Assembly (NCBI GenBank): GCA_964650485.1
Contig: CAZYTX010000011.1
Location: 1-64,000 of the forward strand
DNA length: 64,000 bases
Source of the DNA: CAZYTX01 sp964650485
GTDB taxonomy: Bacteria; RBG-13-61-14; DATKZS01
Direction: 5' to 3'
The notes beneath the pieces are model-generated. The model searched no databases and was not told the DNA's origin. It saw only the letters and a program-made list of their open reading frames with translations. Made by a program: the position numbers and the translations under genes. Positions 27,304 through 36,715 of the stretch are shown here, piece after piece. Every line of letters begins with the position of its first letter. Position 1 is the stretch's first letter.

Positions 27304-28323
27304 TCAAAACTTCAAAAGCGGGTCCCCCTCCATTCGGGGCGAGGCATGTCTTACGCCTCTGAGGTAAGAGGGAAGGAACGCGGCCCCGATAATGGACCTG
27401 CCCGCGGTGAAAAGTGCCGAGAAGGACATGCTGTAGGCGGTGACAAGCGCCTTGTCCCCCCCGGCGTATGGCAGCAGCATGAGGGCAACGAGCTGGGGGC
27501 CGCCGAAACCCGCGCCCGACACCGGCATGAAGGACACGCCGATGATAAGCGGCGCCGCGACCGCGACCATGGCAAGGGGGGCCTCGATACCGAATGCGTA
27601 TAAGAGCGCCGCGTGGGCCGCCACCCCGGAAAGGGCCACCGAAAGCCTTGCGCCAAGCACCACCAGGTAATGGCCCGGCCTTGCAAACCTGCACGAGCGA
27701 AGTATGGGGTTCATGGTCACCCGCCGGAATATGCCAAGGTCCCTGACAGGCGTGAACCAGTAGGCCGCGTACATGAGCGCCACCGCCCATGGAATGCTCA
27801 CCAGTATGAACCACCTCGGGTCAAGGTCCGGGACCGCCCGCACGAAAAAGTTCAGCGCCAGGGCCGCGGTCACGGTAAGGTTTATGGAGAAAAGGTCGTG
27901 CACCGAGGTGAAGGCGTTGGCCGAGAGGGACCACAAAACAGGCGCGCCCTTGTGTCTCCGAAGATATACAAGGTTGGCCACCGTGGACAGGGGTGTGTAG
28001 AGCACGTGGAAGAGGTAGCTGCCCAGCCGGGTCGCGGCCATCTCCCGCACCTTGATATCAGGGACCACGAACCACTTGTAGCAGTTGCCGTAGCTCAAGA
28101 TGTCCGCGAGCGCGTACACCGCGGTGAAGACCGCCATGGCCGGCATGACCAGCCAGAGCCTGGCCTCAAGCAGGGCGCGGCCGAACCTCGAAAGCTCGAT
28201 GTCGCGGAAAATCCATATCAGTATGGCCGCGGCGATAAGATAGGGGAGAACCTCACGCCACAAAGGAGGACGCTTCACGCCTTCCTGCAAAAGCTCATCA
28301 TCCGGGTCATCGGACAAACGCAA
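27304..28323 (-). CDS. Flippase-like membrane protein (lysylphosphatidylglycerol synthase TM-region/UPF0104 type)
   Basis: 339 residues with about eight hydrophobic helices starting with LPYLIAAAILIWIFRDI. The pattern of small-residue helices and a central SxxHDLFSIN segment fits the membrane part of MprF-like/AglD-like proteins, which flip or modify lipids. It is separated from the next paralogue upstream by four bases, and the two are likely partners or a recent tandem pair. Function is not determined. Confidence 0.7.
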   Translation of the reverse strand: MRLSDDPDDELLQEGVKRPPLWREVLPYLIAAAILIWIFRDIELSRFGRALLEARLWLVMPAMAVFTAVYALADILSYGNCYKWFVVPDIKVREMAATRLGSYLFHVLYTPLSTVANLVYLRRHKGAPVLWSLSANAFTSVHDLFSINLTVTAALALNFFVRAVPDLDPRWFILVSIPWAVALMYAAYWFTPVRDLGIFRRVTMNPILRSCRFARPGHYLVVLGARLSVALSGVAAHAALLYAFGIEAPLAMVAVAAPLIIGVSFMPVSGAGFGGPQLVALMLLPYAGGDKALVTAYSMSFSALFTAGRSIIGAAFLPSYLRGVRHASPRMEGDPLLKF

Positions 28324-28327
28324 AAAC

Positions 28328-29371
28328 CTATTCCTCCGGAACCACGTGCTCCGCCTCGATGCCGACCGTGGGCGCCTGCACCGGCTCTGGGCTCAGCAGC
28401 TTATCCAGCTCCTTTATGGCAGGCGAAAGCGATACCAGCCCTATCATAGACCGGGAGGCGCCCCGCACGAAGGGTATGAAAAGGGTGACCGCAGCGATGG
28501 CTTCCTCGCTGCCGTAGTCCCCGAAGAACACCATCCAGGCCATGGTGGCCGTGCCGAACCCTGCAAAGGCGATGGGCAGGTCCATGATGAGCAGGAAGAG
28601 GGGGGAGAGCACCATGAACTCCACGAGAGGTATCTCGATGCCAAAGGCCAGGGCGGTAAAGTAAAACCCGGCCAGCATGAGGAAGAACGGAGGCAAAGCC
28701 ATGGCCCAGGTCAAAAACCACTGCCTCCTGCTGGCAGTCCTGAACGCGGTCCAGAACTCGCTGTCCTTGTCCCGGACCACCAGCTTGCTCAGCCCGAAGT
28801 GCTTGTCATGGTGCCAGGTGACCCAGGACTGCACCAGGTACACCACTCCGAATATCAACAAGGCCCACCAGGCCCACAGGTTCAGCCGGACCTTGTCGGC
28901 AAGACCGTAGTGATGGATGGCCAGGGTGGCCGGGATCATGAAGATGCCTATGCCCCACAGGGTCAGACCGAAGCGGAAGAGCAGGATGCCCATGAGCTTC
29001 TTCCAGGTGATACAGGACTTGCGCTTTATATAGAGGAGCACCCCGCCTATGCCCCCCACCGCGGTGTTTGCGAGCTGGAGGATGTAGATGGCGCCACGGG
29101 CCCACAAATAGTCCCGCCAGGAAAAAGGCCCGTGGAACCAGGTCAGGTGACGCTCGACTATCAACACATCGAAGAACCAGAACAGGAGCTGCGGCGCCGC
29201 TAAAGAAAGAACGCCAAGCACAAGGTGCGCGCCCTTGACCGACGCCCACAGCCCGGCCCAGTCCTGGTCACGGAAGTAGTAGTAAAGGATCAGCGCGCTC
29301 ACCACCACCGGCACCACGCGCTTTATCCACCCGGGAATGCGCGCCGCGGGAAAGGGCTCCAGTTCAGCCAT
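28328..29371 (-). CDS. Flippase-like membrane protein, paralogue of the downstream gene
   Basis: 347 residues with seven or eight hydrophobic helices (first VVPVVVSALILYYYFRDQDW). Its helix layout mirrors the neighbouring protein, including the conserved RD after helix 1 and a late glycine-rich helix (FAGFGTATMAWMVF). An acidic C-terminal tail is likely cytoplasmic. It lies 34 nt after the secreted-protein gene; GGAGG precedes the ATG. Confidence 0.7.
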   Translation of the reverse strand: MAELEPFPAARIPGWIKRVVPVVVSALILYYYFRDQDWAGLWASVKGAHLVLGVLSLAAPQLLFWFFDVLIVERHLTWFHGPFSWRDYLWARGAIYILQLANTAVGGIGGVLLYIKRKSCITWKKLMGILLFRFGLTLWGIGIFMIPATLAIHHYGLADKVRLNLWAWWALLIFGVVYLVQSWVTWHHDKHFGLSKLVVRDKDSEFWTAFRTASRRQWFLTWAMALPPFFLMLAGFYFTALAFGIEIPLVEFMVLSPLFLLIMDLPIAFAGFGTATMAWMVFFGDYGSEEAIAAVTLFIPFVRGASRSMIGLVSLSPAIKELDKLLSPEPVQAPTVGIEAEHVVPEE

Positions 29372-29405
29372 GTCGCACCTCCTTATTGCCTCTAATATGT
29401 CTCCA

Positions 29406-30266
29406 TCAGTTTGCGTCGCATTCCCACAAGGTTACAGCGGCAAGGCTCGCAGGCATCCGCCTGATTTCCCTGCGGGCCCCGGCGAAAAGCGCCCCTCCCT
29501 CGGCCTCCACCTCCTCTGAAAGCCCGCGGTCGAGCCCGGCCAGAAACCCAAGGTCCGCGTGCTCGCGAAGCTCCTTGTAGAGCCAAAGTATACCCGGAAG
29601 CATGGCGCGGTCCCGGCCACCGCAGAAGTAGTGCATAAGCACCAGGCTCCACACCGCGTCAAACCCCCAGTACTGGGTCCTGACCTCCGCGGAGCTTATG
29701 GCAAAGGAAACATGCAGCGCACGGTCTATCTTCTCGCGGTTCTCTCTGCTGACCTCGAAACCCCCTCCCGGAACCGAGAGCGCCGCGAACTCCATGTAGC
29801 TTATAAGGGCGCGGAACGATTCCTCCGGAATGGGGGGAATACCGAAGAAACGCGAGCCCGAAACCCCCGCACCCTCCGGACCTATGAGGGCAGCCACCGC
29901 GGCCTGGTCCACGGCCCCCGCCCGGTAAAGCTCTCGGAGCCTGGACCTTGCCGAGCGCCTCATTATGAGCTTCACGTCATCACTGGAGCGCTCGTACACC
30001 GACATGAACTCCCGCGGCGTCAGGCTGCGCGCGCGCTCGTGGGCCGTGGCCCCGGGCAGAGGCCCCAGAAGATCCGACACGCTTCTGTCCTCGGGTACGT
30101 CCGCGCCGATCAGCTCGAGCACTTCCCGCCAGGCATAATCCTTGCCCTCCTTTTCAGCCGGAGAGGTAAAGGGAATCAGGAGTGACGCGGCCATCATTGA
30201 TAAGAGTGCCTTCCAGGACACCGTTCTGCATATCAGTGTATGGAACCCGCCTGTTTTACTTGTCAT
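29406..30266 (-). CDS. Predicted secreted protein of unknown function
   Basis: About 286 residues. A signal sequence (residues 13-33, SWKALLSMMAASLLIPFTSPA) is followed by a helical domain with many Arg/Glu pairs. No family was recognised. The ATG at 30266 has GGGAG six bases upstream, and the gene overlaps the YfhO-like gene by 11 nt. Longer starts at 30272 or 30314 are possible but have poorer ribosome sites. Context suggests an envelope assembly role. Confidence 0.6.
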   Translation of the reverse strand: MTSKTGGFHTLICRTVSWKALLSMMAASLLIPFTSPAEKEGKDYAWREVLELIGADVPEDRSVSDLLGPLPGATAHERARSLTPREFMSVYERSSDDVKLIMRRSARSRLRELYRAGAVDQAAVAALIGPEGAGVSGSRFFGIPPIPEESFRALISYMEFAALSVPGGGFEVSRENREKIDRALHVSFAISSAEVRTQYWGFDAVWSLVLMHYFCGGRDRAMLPGILWLYKELREHADLGFLAGLDRGLSEEVEAEGGALFAGARREIRRMPASLAAVTLWECDAN

Positions 30267-32421
30267 CCGCATCTCCCGTGCATCTTTGTACTCGTGTTGC
30301 CTTAAACCACGCAAAAGCCGCCGTCACTATTATACATGTTACGCTTATCCACAGCCCCAGCTTGAAAGACCACGGCTCATAGGTCATTATGACACGTCCG
30401 GCTTCATTTATCGAGACCTTTCTGAACAGGCCATCCTGCGGGTGAATCCTTAATTCTTTTGCGTTTACATACGCCCTCCAGCCCGGAAAGAATGTGTCCG
30501 CGAGCACCAGGTCTCCGCCCCTCTCCGCCTCGATATCGGCCCGGTCCCAGGTGTAGCCCCAGACCCTGGCACCCGGCCGGGCAGGGTCATCCGCGCCTGC
30601 CATGAAAGCCCTGGGCCAGGCCTGTCGGTTCAAATAGAGCAGGCGCTTTTGCTCGTCCAGAAGCTCGAAGCCCGGCACTTCCAATGGCTCTTCCGAGACC
30701 GCGTACTTTATCCCCATCCGGTCCACCAGCCAGTGGCCAAGGTTTTCCTCGGACACGTCGAACGACCAGCCGTGGCTGAAAAAGCTCTCCACCGCACGGT
30801 CCATGCCGAAACCCTCGATCTCTCCCATGGCCCGTACGTAGCGCTCGGGGTAGATCCCCTCGAACGCCCTCACATCAAACAGCTTGAATATAATATTTAT
30901 GTTGTGATGGAACGCGCCCTTGATGCCGGTGAACCTTGGCATGCCAGGGTCAGCGGCCACCGGCTTCAGCTCCTCCGGCACTGCAGGGGCTTTGTATTTC
31001 ATTGCCGCGGGGTCCACCTCGCTTTTCATCTCGAAACCGGAGCACAAAGAAAGGAGCTCGCCTCCAGCTAGCAGGACTGTAATGATGCATAGCGCGCCCC
31101 TTGCCCCGCGGCTCCTTGACCCCCCTGCCAAAAGTATCAAGACAGCGCCCGCCAGCAGGAAGGCCGAGGGTATGGCAATGCCCGGCAGCCACGGCCCTTC
31201 CCGGCTGAGACGTGCGTGCAAATAACCTCCAGCGATCATAAGAGCCACTGTCAACGCTGCGGGGATGAACCGCGATGCCTTGAGCCGGCCGTGCAGGACC
31301 GCCTCAAGACCGGACCCGGCAAGCATTGCGATCGAGAAGCTCGCACCTGCCATGCCGAACTTGATGTTGCCCAGCCGGTTGAAGGGCCATGCATGCGCAA
31401 TGCTCCCGAGCCCCGGAAGCTCGAGCACAAGGGACAAAAGCACTGCCGCGGCCCCCGCGAAGAACAGGACGTAGCGATCCCGGCCCTGTTTGTGCAGGAG
31501 TGCACTCAGGCCAAGCACCAGGCACAGCGAGCCCACGTAGGGCATGGAAACCTTGTGGAGCTCGGTGGCCCCCGAAGGGCCGGCGGACCACGGCGCAGCC
31601 AGCGTGAACACCAGCCGGGCGGGAAAGCTCACCACCTCGTGAAGACCAGGCCCGTGGATGTGGAACCCCCGGCCGAGATACTCGAAAAAAGGCAGAAGCT
31701 CTATGCTCGAAAGTATTGAGGCCAGTACAAGAGGCCCCAGGAACACCGCGGCCATAAAACCGGCCTTGCCCGGCCTCCCCATGCTGACAACCAGCCCGAA
31801 AAAAAAGCAGAACAGACACACGTAAAACGCAGCCTCCGGACTGCCGCCAGAGAGCACCAGGAAAAAAAGCAAACCCCCGGCCAGCAACGGCTTCAGGCCC
31901 GGACCGCGCCTGCGCGCCTCCACCATCACCAGCAGGATCAGAGGGAGCCACATCTCGCTTCCCACGTTCACCATGTTGGCGTGCTTGGTCATGTACCCGG
32001 AAAGCGCAAAAGCAGCGCCCGAGAGCCAGGCCCCCGGGCCGCCCATGCCGAGCCTCCTGCTAAACAGCATGGTGAAAAGACCGGCCAGCCCCAGCCTGAG
32101 GATCACCATGAGGTCGAGGCTCCGCGGGTCCGGGCAGATGAAATAGAGCCACTTCAGCGGAAAGAGCGCCGAGCTCTGCATGTTTCCGAGGAGCGGCATG
32201 CCCGTGCCCGAGTACGCGTTCCAGAGCGGGAAATGACCGGCACGGAGCTCCCTTGCCGAGAGCAGGTCCCAGGGGAAGAAGCTGAGCCTGGCCGCGGGGT
32301 CCTCGATCACGGTAACGTATAAGGAATGGCCGGGCGACAGAGGGCCCCGGAACTGGATGCATAAGACCGCCAGAAGCGCCACAAAAAACCCGGCAGCGGA
32401 AAGCCTGCTCATGAGCAACAT
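30256..32421 (-). CDS. YfhO-like polytopic membrane protein
   Basis: About 721 residues with roughly twelve helices in the first 500 positions and a periplasmic C-terminal domain. The N-terminal loop carries FFPWDLLSARELRAG and LWNAYSGTGMPLLGNMQSS, the signature of YfhO-like GT-C relatives that glycosylate or modify envelope polymers. A final helix (GLWISVTCIIVTAAFAW) precedes the basic tail. An ATG at 32421 follows GGGA; the frame also opens at a TTG (32448). It heads the four-gene run. Confidence 0.75.
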   Translation of the reverse strand: MLLMSRLSAAGFFVALLAVLCIQFRGPLSPGHSLYVTVIEDPAARLSFFPWDLLSARELRAGHFPLWNAYSGTGMPLLGNMQSSALFPLKWLYFICPDPRSLDLMVILRLGLAGLFTMLFSRRLGMGGPGAWLSGAAFALSGYMTKHANMVNVGSEMWLPLILLVMVEARRRGPGLKPLLAGGLLFFLVLSGGSPEAAFYVCLFCFFFGLVVSMGRPGKAGFMAAVFLGPLVLASILSSIELLPFFEYLGRGFHIHGPGLHEVVSFPARLVFTLAAPWSAGPSGATELHKVSMPYVGSLCLVLGLSALLHKQGRDRYVLFFAGAAAVLLSLVLELPGLGSIAHAWPFNRLGNIKFGMAGASFSIAMLAGSGLEAVLHGRLKASRFIPAALTVALMIAGGYLHARLSREGPWLPGIAIPSAFLLAGAVLILLAGGSRSRGARGALCIITVLLAGGELLSLCSGFEMKSEVDPAAMKYKAPAVPEELKPVAADPGMPRFTGIKGAFHHNINIIFKLFDVRAFEGIYPERYVRAMGEIEGFGMDRAVESFFSHGWSFDVSEENLGHWLVDRMGIKYAVSEEPLEVPGFELLDEQKRLLYLNRQAWPRAFMAGADDPARPGARVWGYTWDRADIEAERGGDLVLADTFFPGWRAYVNAKELRIHPQDGLFRKVSINEAGRVIMTYEPWSFKLGLWISVTCIIVTAAFAWFKATRVQRCTGDADDK

Positions 32422-32448
32422 TAAATCCCATGCACCTTGCCGCGTCAA

Positions 32449-32631
32449 TTAAAACGCCAACGACAGCTAGCGAATTAGTCAGTCTCTTTTCTTTCGCCTT
32501 TTGAAACACATAGATTTGCTCTAGACGTGATACAGTCAATGAGGTTCGGATATTTCTGAAAGTTTCGTAAAATCATATAATTTCTGAACTTTAGAACTTT
32601 TATTAATTCAAGTCACTTGATTCCATAACTT
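32449..32631. other. AT-rich spacer
   Basis: This 183-nt gap between the YfhO-like gene and the nucleotidyltransferase fragment is markedly more AT-rich than its surroundings. The minus-strand frames carry no gene, and no clear promoter or terminator was seen. Confidence 0.4.
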
Positions 32632-32910
32632 TCAGGGGAGGCCAGGGGCAATTTTATCCAGTTTGCGACCAGACCATAAACTTGATGAAATTCGCGGCGC
32701 GGGTATTTCCTTCAAACACAGGTAGGCTTTAGCAGCTCTTTGGGGTGGAGTGAGGCCGCTTTCACTGACGATCACCAAAAGGTCCAGGTCGCTGTCTTCT
32801 CTTGCGCCTCCCCACACCGTTGATCCGAACATGATGATCTTATCCGGCTTGAACTCTTCAACAAGCCTGCGGGTTATTTCATCAACCGTAACGTCAGGCA
32901 AGTCTTTCAT
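32632..32910 (-). pseudogene. MNT-type nucleotidyltransferase, probably frameshifted at its 3' end
   Basis: 92 residues from the ATG at 32910. The nucleotidyltransferase core GSTVWGGAREDSDLDLLVI (GSx...DxD) is intact. After KEIPAP the usual hydrophobic strand and helix are absent, and the sequence becomes RISSSLWSGRKLD and stops. Another reading frame over the same bases continues for about 27 residues (REFHQVYGLVANW...), which suggests an indel. No HEPN partner gene is near. It may be a decayed MNT/HEPN toxin-antitoxin remnant. Confidence 0.55.
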
Positions 32911-32938
32911 GAGTAATGCCCCTGATGCCGGATACAGT

Positions 32939-34492
32939 TCACAGCGGTATATTGCCGTGCTTCTTGGGCGGCCGGGTCTCGCGCTTGGTGCGAAGCGTCT
33001 CCAGCGCGTCCACCAGCACCTTCCTCGTCTCCCTGGGCTGTATGACCATGTCAATGTATGCCCTGTTGGCTGCTATGTAGGGGTTGTTGAAGTAATCCTC
33101 GTACTCGGCCACCTTCTCTTTCAGCTTTGCCTCCGGGTCATCCGCCTCCTTGATCTCTTTCCTGAAGATGATGCGGGAGGCCCCCTCCGCTCCCATGACC
33201 GCTATCTGGGCGGTGGGCCAGGCCACCACCAGGTCCGCGCCCAGGTCTTTCGAGCACATGGCGATGTATGCGCCGCCGTATGCCTTCCTGGTGATAAGAG
33301 TTATCTTGGGAACGGTGGCCTCGGAGTACACCCACAGCATCTTGGCCCCGTGTCTTATGATGCCGGCGTGCTCCTGGTCCGAGCCCGGCAGATACCCCGG
33401 CACGTCCGAGAGGGTGAGTATGGGGATGTTGAAGGCGTCGCAGAAGCGGATGTGTCGTGCGGCCTTGTCCGAGGCGTTCACGTCCAGGGCCCCGCCCAGG
33501 TAGCTTGGCTGATTTGCGATGATGCCCACCGAGTGGCCGGCCATCCTGGCAAAGCCCGTGATCATATTCTGTGCGTACATGGCATGGGGCTCGAAGAAGG
33601 TCCCCTGATCCACGAACATGTTTATAAGCTCGCGCATGTCGTAGCTCTTCCTGGCTTCGTCCGGGACAGATGTATCGAGCTCGGGGACCTCGCGGCCGGG
33701 GTCGTCCCCGGTCTCCAGGTACGCGGGGTCCTCAAGGTTGTTCTGGGGCAGATAAGTAAGCAGGTTCCTGATCTGGGCCAGGCAGTCCTGGTCGCTCTCG
33801 GTGGCGAAGTGGGCCACGCCCGAGCGCTGGCAGTGCGCGTCCGCGCCCCCCAGGTCCTCGAAGCTTATATCCTCGCCGGTCACCGCCTTTATCACCTCGG
33901 GACCGGTGATGAACATGTAGCTCGATTTCTTGACCATGAACACGAAGTCGGTCATGGCCGGCGAGTACACCGCGCCGCCGGCGGTGGGCCCCATGATGGC
34001 GCTGATCTGGGGGACCACGCCCGATGCCAGGGAGTTGCGATAGAATATCTGGCCGTAGCCCGAGAGCGCGTCCACCCCCTCCTGGATGCGGGCCCCTCCC
34101 GAGTCGTTCAATCCGATCATGGGGCATCCCAGCTTCATGGAAAGGTCCATGACCTTGCATATCTTTCTGGCGTGCATCTCTCCCAGGCTGCCGCCCCGGG
34201 AGGTGAAGTCCTGCGAGTAGGCGCAGGCCGCCCGGCCGTTGATCCTGCCGTAGCCGGTGACCACTCCCTCCGCGGGCACGTCCACCTTGTCCATGCCCAG
34301 GCTGGTGCAGCGGTGCTTGACGAACAGGTCGGTCTCGGTGAAGGCACCGGGGTCGAAGAGCAGCTCCATCCTCTCCCTGGCGGTGAGCTTGCCCTTTTCC
34401 TTCTGCTTGGCGACGCCCTTGTCGCCTCCCATGGCCCGCTCGCGGGCCTCCTTCTCGGAAAGCTCTTTCAACTTCTCTTGGGTGGTCTTCAT
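32939..34492 (-). CDS. mmdA: Methylmalonyl-CoA (or related acyl-CoA) decarboxylase carboxyltransferase alpha subunit
   Basis: 517 residues, the size of the ACCase/PCC-beta-type carboxyltransferases. The N-terminal half has SRGGSLGEMHARKI and NDSGGARIQEGVDALSGYG; the C-terminal half has DVPGYLPGSDQE and KAYGGAYIAMCSKDLGAD, the biotin and acyl-CoA site motifs. It would transfer CO2 from an acyl-CoA to the biotin carrier. The gene is transcribed away from the remaining pump subunits across a 187-nt gap, which is unlike the usual single operon. Confidence 0.88.
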   Translation of the reverse strand: MKTTQEKLKELSEKEARERAMGGDKGVAKQKEKGKLTARERMELLFDPGAFTETDLFVKHRCTSLGMDKVDVPAEGVVTGYGRINGRAACAYSQDFTSRGGSLGEMHARKICKVMDLSMKLGCPMIGLNDSGGARIQEGVDALSGYGQIFYRNSLASGVVPQISAIMGPTAGGAVYSPAMTDFVFMVKKSSYMFITGPEVIKAVTGEDISFEDLGGADAHCQRSGVAHFATESDQDCLAQIRNLLTYLPQNNLEDPAYLETGDDPGREVPELDTSVPDEARKSYDMRELINMFVDQGTFFEPHAMYAQNMITGFARMAGHSVGIIANQPSYLGGALDVNASDKAARHIRFCDAFNIPILTLSDVPGYLPGSDQEHAGIIRHGAKMLWVYSEATVPKITLITRKAYGGAYIAMCSKDLGADLVVAWPTAQIAVMGAEGASRIIFRKEIKEADDPEAKLKEKVAEYEDYFNNPYIAANRAYIDMVIQPRETRKVLVDALETLRTKRETRPPKKHGNIPL

Positions 34493-34572
34493 GGCATCCT
34501 CCTCGGGACCGCCCGATCATACTAAAATTTAATAATGCCGCGCGTCCTTATTTTTACGGGCAGGGCGCGCGT

Positions 34573-34602
34573 TTGACTGGCCTGCCCCGGTTTACTTATA
34601 AT
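34573..34602 (+). promoter_or_regulatory. Predicted promoter of the decarboxylase gamma-carrier-beta genes
   Basis: TTGACT (34573-34578) and a consensus TATAAT (34597-34602) are spaced by 18 nt on the plus strand. It lies about 78 nt before the gamma subunit ATG, in the divergent gap facing mmdA. Confidence 0.6.
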
Positions 34603-34679
34603 AACTTGCTCAGGCCTTATTGAATAGCACCTGCGGTAAGCGGTGTCAAGGATTGCAGGGCCTGTCCTGGAGTTTCTGG

Positions 34680-35012
34680 ATGTATGAGGGGCTGATCTAC
34701 ATAGCCACCGGGGTGGTGGTGGTGCTCGTCATACTGATTATTATGGCGCTCACCATAGGCGTGATAGTGCGCTACGACGACTTTCTCCGCTCGCGCGGCC
34801 GGCTGAAGAGGGCGGAGGCTTCCGGGGAGTCGTCCCAGGTCCCGGCCGACGTGGCCGCTGTCATCGGTCTTGCCCTGGACGAGCATTTTGCCGAGCAGTG
34901 CGCCCGGCCCGGCTCTGCCAGCATCGAGAAGCCCAGACTAACCACGTGGTCGTCCTCGGGAAGGATGGCCATCATGGACCAGCGGCGCCGGGTCACAAGC
35001 CGAATGAAGTAG
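34680..35012 (+). CDS. mmdD: Sodium-pump decarboxylase gamma (delta) subunit, OadG-like
   Basis: 110 residues. One N-terminal membrane helix (IYIATGVVVVLVILIIMALTIGV) and a basic, soluble tail match the small OadG/MmdD anchors that hold the carboxyltransferase to the membrane beta subunit. The ATG at 34680 has GGAG seven bases upstream; the open frame begins at TTG 34620, which is not likely to be used. Its tail is basic (ending QRRRVTSRMK). Confidence 0.7.
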   Translation: MYEGLIYIATGVVVVLVILIIMALTIGVIVRYDDFLRSRGRLKRAEASGESSQVPADVAAVIGLALDEHFAEQCARPGSASIEKPRLTTWSSSGRMAIMDQRRRVTSRMK

Positions 35013-35028
35013 GGGGACTGAAAGAGCC

Positions 35029-35469
35029 ATGAAAGAGTACCGCTACGAGGTGGAGGGAAAGAACTTCCGGGTGAGGATAAAAGAGGTCTACGGGGACCAT
35101 GCCGTGGTCGAGGTCAACGACCAGGTATACCAGGTGGACATAAAGGCCAGGCCGGAGATGCAGGGGCCACCGGCGCAGGCCATGCCGTCGGCGCCAGTGC
35201 CGGTCGCGGTCCCGCAACGGGCCGCCGCAGGCCGCCAGGCCATTTCAAGCGACGGCATGATACGGGCCCCCATGCCCGGGGTGGTCTTGAAGGTCATGGT
35301 GGAGGAGGGCGACATGGTGAACGCCGGAGACCCGGTCATGGTCATCGAGGCCATGAAGATGGAGAACGAGATCAAGGCCCCGGTTTCAGGCACGGTCAAA
35401 CAGGTCAAGGTGGAGCCGGGCGACAGCGTTAACACCGGGGACGAGCTCATGGAGATAAGCACGGAATAA
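35029..35469 (+). CDS. mmdC: Biotin carboxyl carrier subunit of the sodium-pump decarboxylase
   Basis: 146 residues. A Pro/Ala-rich flexible linker (46-70) joins an N-terminal region to a biotinyl domain with the motif EAMKMEN, where Lys110 is the expected biotin site. It shuttles CO2 from MmdA to the membrane beta subunit. It starts 16 nt after the gamma subunit gene, with GAAAGAG upstream. Confidence 0.92.
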   Translation: MKEYRYEVEGKNFRVRIKEVYGDHAVVEVNDQVYQVDIKARPEMQGPPAQAMPSAPVPVAVPQRAAAGRQAISSDGMIRAPMPGVVLKVMVEEGDMVNAGDPVMVIEAMKMENEIKAPVSGTVKQVKVEPGDSVNTGDELMEISTE

Positions 35470-35549
35470 ATAAGAGGGAAGGTATGAGATTTGAGCGATG
35501 AGTTTTAGTGACTCACACTTCAAACCTCAAAACACAAACCTGAAATAAG

Positions 35550-36695
35550 ATGGAAAAAGCCGCGGACATACTTTTAACAGTGATCGAGAAGACGGGTCTC
35601 TACGCCGTGACCTGGCCCAACCTGGTCATGATCCTTGTGGGGTGCGTGTTCTGCTGGCTGGCCATTGTAAAGCACTACGAGCCTTACGAGCTTTTGCCCA
35701 TCGGGCTGGGGGCCATACTTATAAACCTTCCCCTGCACCAGATGGGCATGTTTTCAGAGGACATCCAAGGCAGCGGGCTCCTGGGCATAGTTTTCCACTA
35801 CGGGATATACTTCTACAACATACTGCCGCCGCTGGTGTTCCTGGGGCTGGGGGCCATCACCGACTTCGGGCCTTTGATCGCGAACCCCAGGATGCTGCTC
35901 CTGGGAGGCGCGGCACAGGTGGGCATATTCCTGGCATTCCTGGGCGCGCTCTTGCTCAAGTTCCCCCTTGAGCAGGCCGCGGCCATAAGCATAATCGGGG
36001 GCGCCGACGGGCCCACCACCATATACTTGAACGCCATCATGGCGCCCGAGCTGTTGGGCGTGACCGCGGTCACGGCCTACTCCTACATGGGCATGGTGGC
36101 CATCATCCAGCCGCCCATCATGCGGCTGCTCACCACCAAGGCGGAGCGGTCCATACACATGACCCAGCTCAGGCACGTGTCCAAGCGCTCCAAGGTGCTC
36201 TTCCCCATCGTGGTCATGATCCTCTCCATCCTGCTCATACCCATGAGCGCGCCCCTTATCAGCATGTTCATGATCGGCAACGTGTTCCGCGAGTCGGGCG
36301 TGGTGGACAGACTCTTCAAGAGCGCCCAGAACGAGATTTTGAACGTGGTCACCATATTCCTCATGCTGTGCATAGGCATCACCCTGAAGGGCGAGCTCAT
36401 CTTGAAGCTGGAGACCCTGGAGATACTGGTGCTGGGTCTTTTCGCCTTCGCGCTCGGCTCCGCCGGCGGCATAATCTTCGCAAAGATCATGAACCTCGTA
36501 TCCAGGCACAAGGTGAACCCTTTGATAGGGGCCTCGGGCGTGTCCGCGGTGCCCATGGCCGCCCGGGTGGCCCAGGAGGTGGCCTACTCGGAGGACCCCG
36601 ACAACCACCTGCTCATGCACGCCATGGGGCCCAACGTGGCCGGGGTCATAGGGTCCGCCATCGTGGCCGGGTACTTCCTCTCGGTCATAGGATAA
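35550..36695 (+). CDS. mmdB: Sodium-translocating decarboxylase beta subunit
   Basis: 381 residues with about ten membrane helices. The conserved GGADGPTTIYL and NPLIGASGVSAVPMAARVAQ segments carry the Asp and Ser/Asn residues used for Na+ coupling in OadB/MmdB/GcdB. It couples carboxybiotin decarboxylation to Na+ export. An 80-nt gap with imperfect TTTGAGG-like repeats separates it from the biotin carrier gene. Confidence 0.95.
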   Translation: MEKAADILLTVIEKTGLYAVTWPNLVMILVGCVFCWLAIVKHYEPYELLPIGLGAILINLPLHQMGMFSEDIQGSGLLGIVFHYGIYFYNILPPLVFLGLGAITDFGPLIANPRMLLLGGAAQVGIFLAFLGALLLKFPLEQAAAISIIGGADGPTTIYLNAIMAPELLGVTAVTAYSYMGMVAIIQPPIMRLLTTKAERSIHMTQLRHVSKRSKVLFPIVVMILSILLIPMSAPLISMFMIGNVFRESGVVDRLFKSAQNEILNVVTIFLMLCIGITLKGELILKLETLEILVLGLFAFALGSAGGIIFAKIMNLVSRHKVNPLIGASGVSAVPMAARVAQEVAYSEDPDNHLLMHAMGPNVAGVIGSAIVAGYFLSVIG

Positions 36696-36715
36696 AAGCG
36701 AAAAGGAAACGGAAA

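Noticed and set aside
36368..36715. Upstream extension of the crotonase gene
   Set aside because: It overlaps the conserved end of the beta subunit gene and reads as His/Arg/Gly-rich shadow; ATG 36716 has a good ribosome site.
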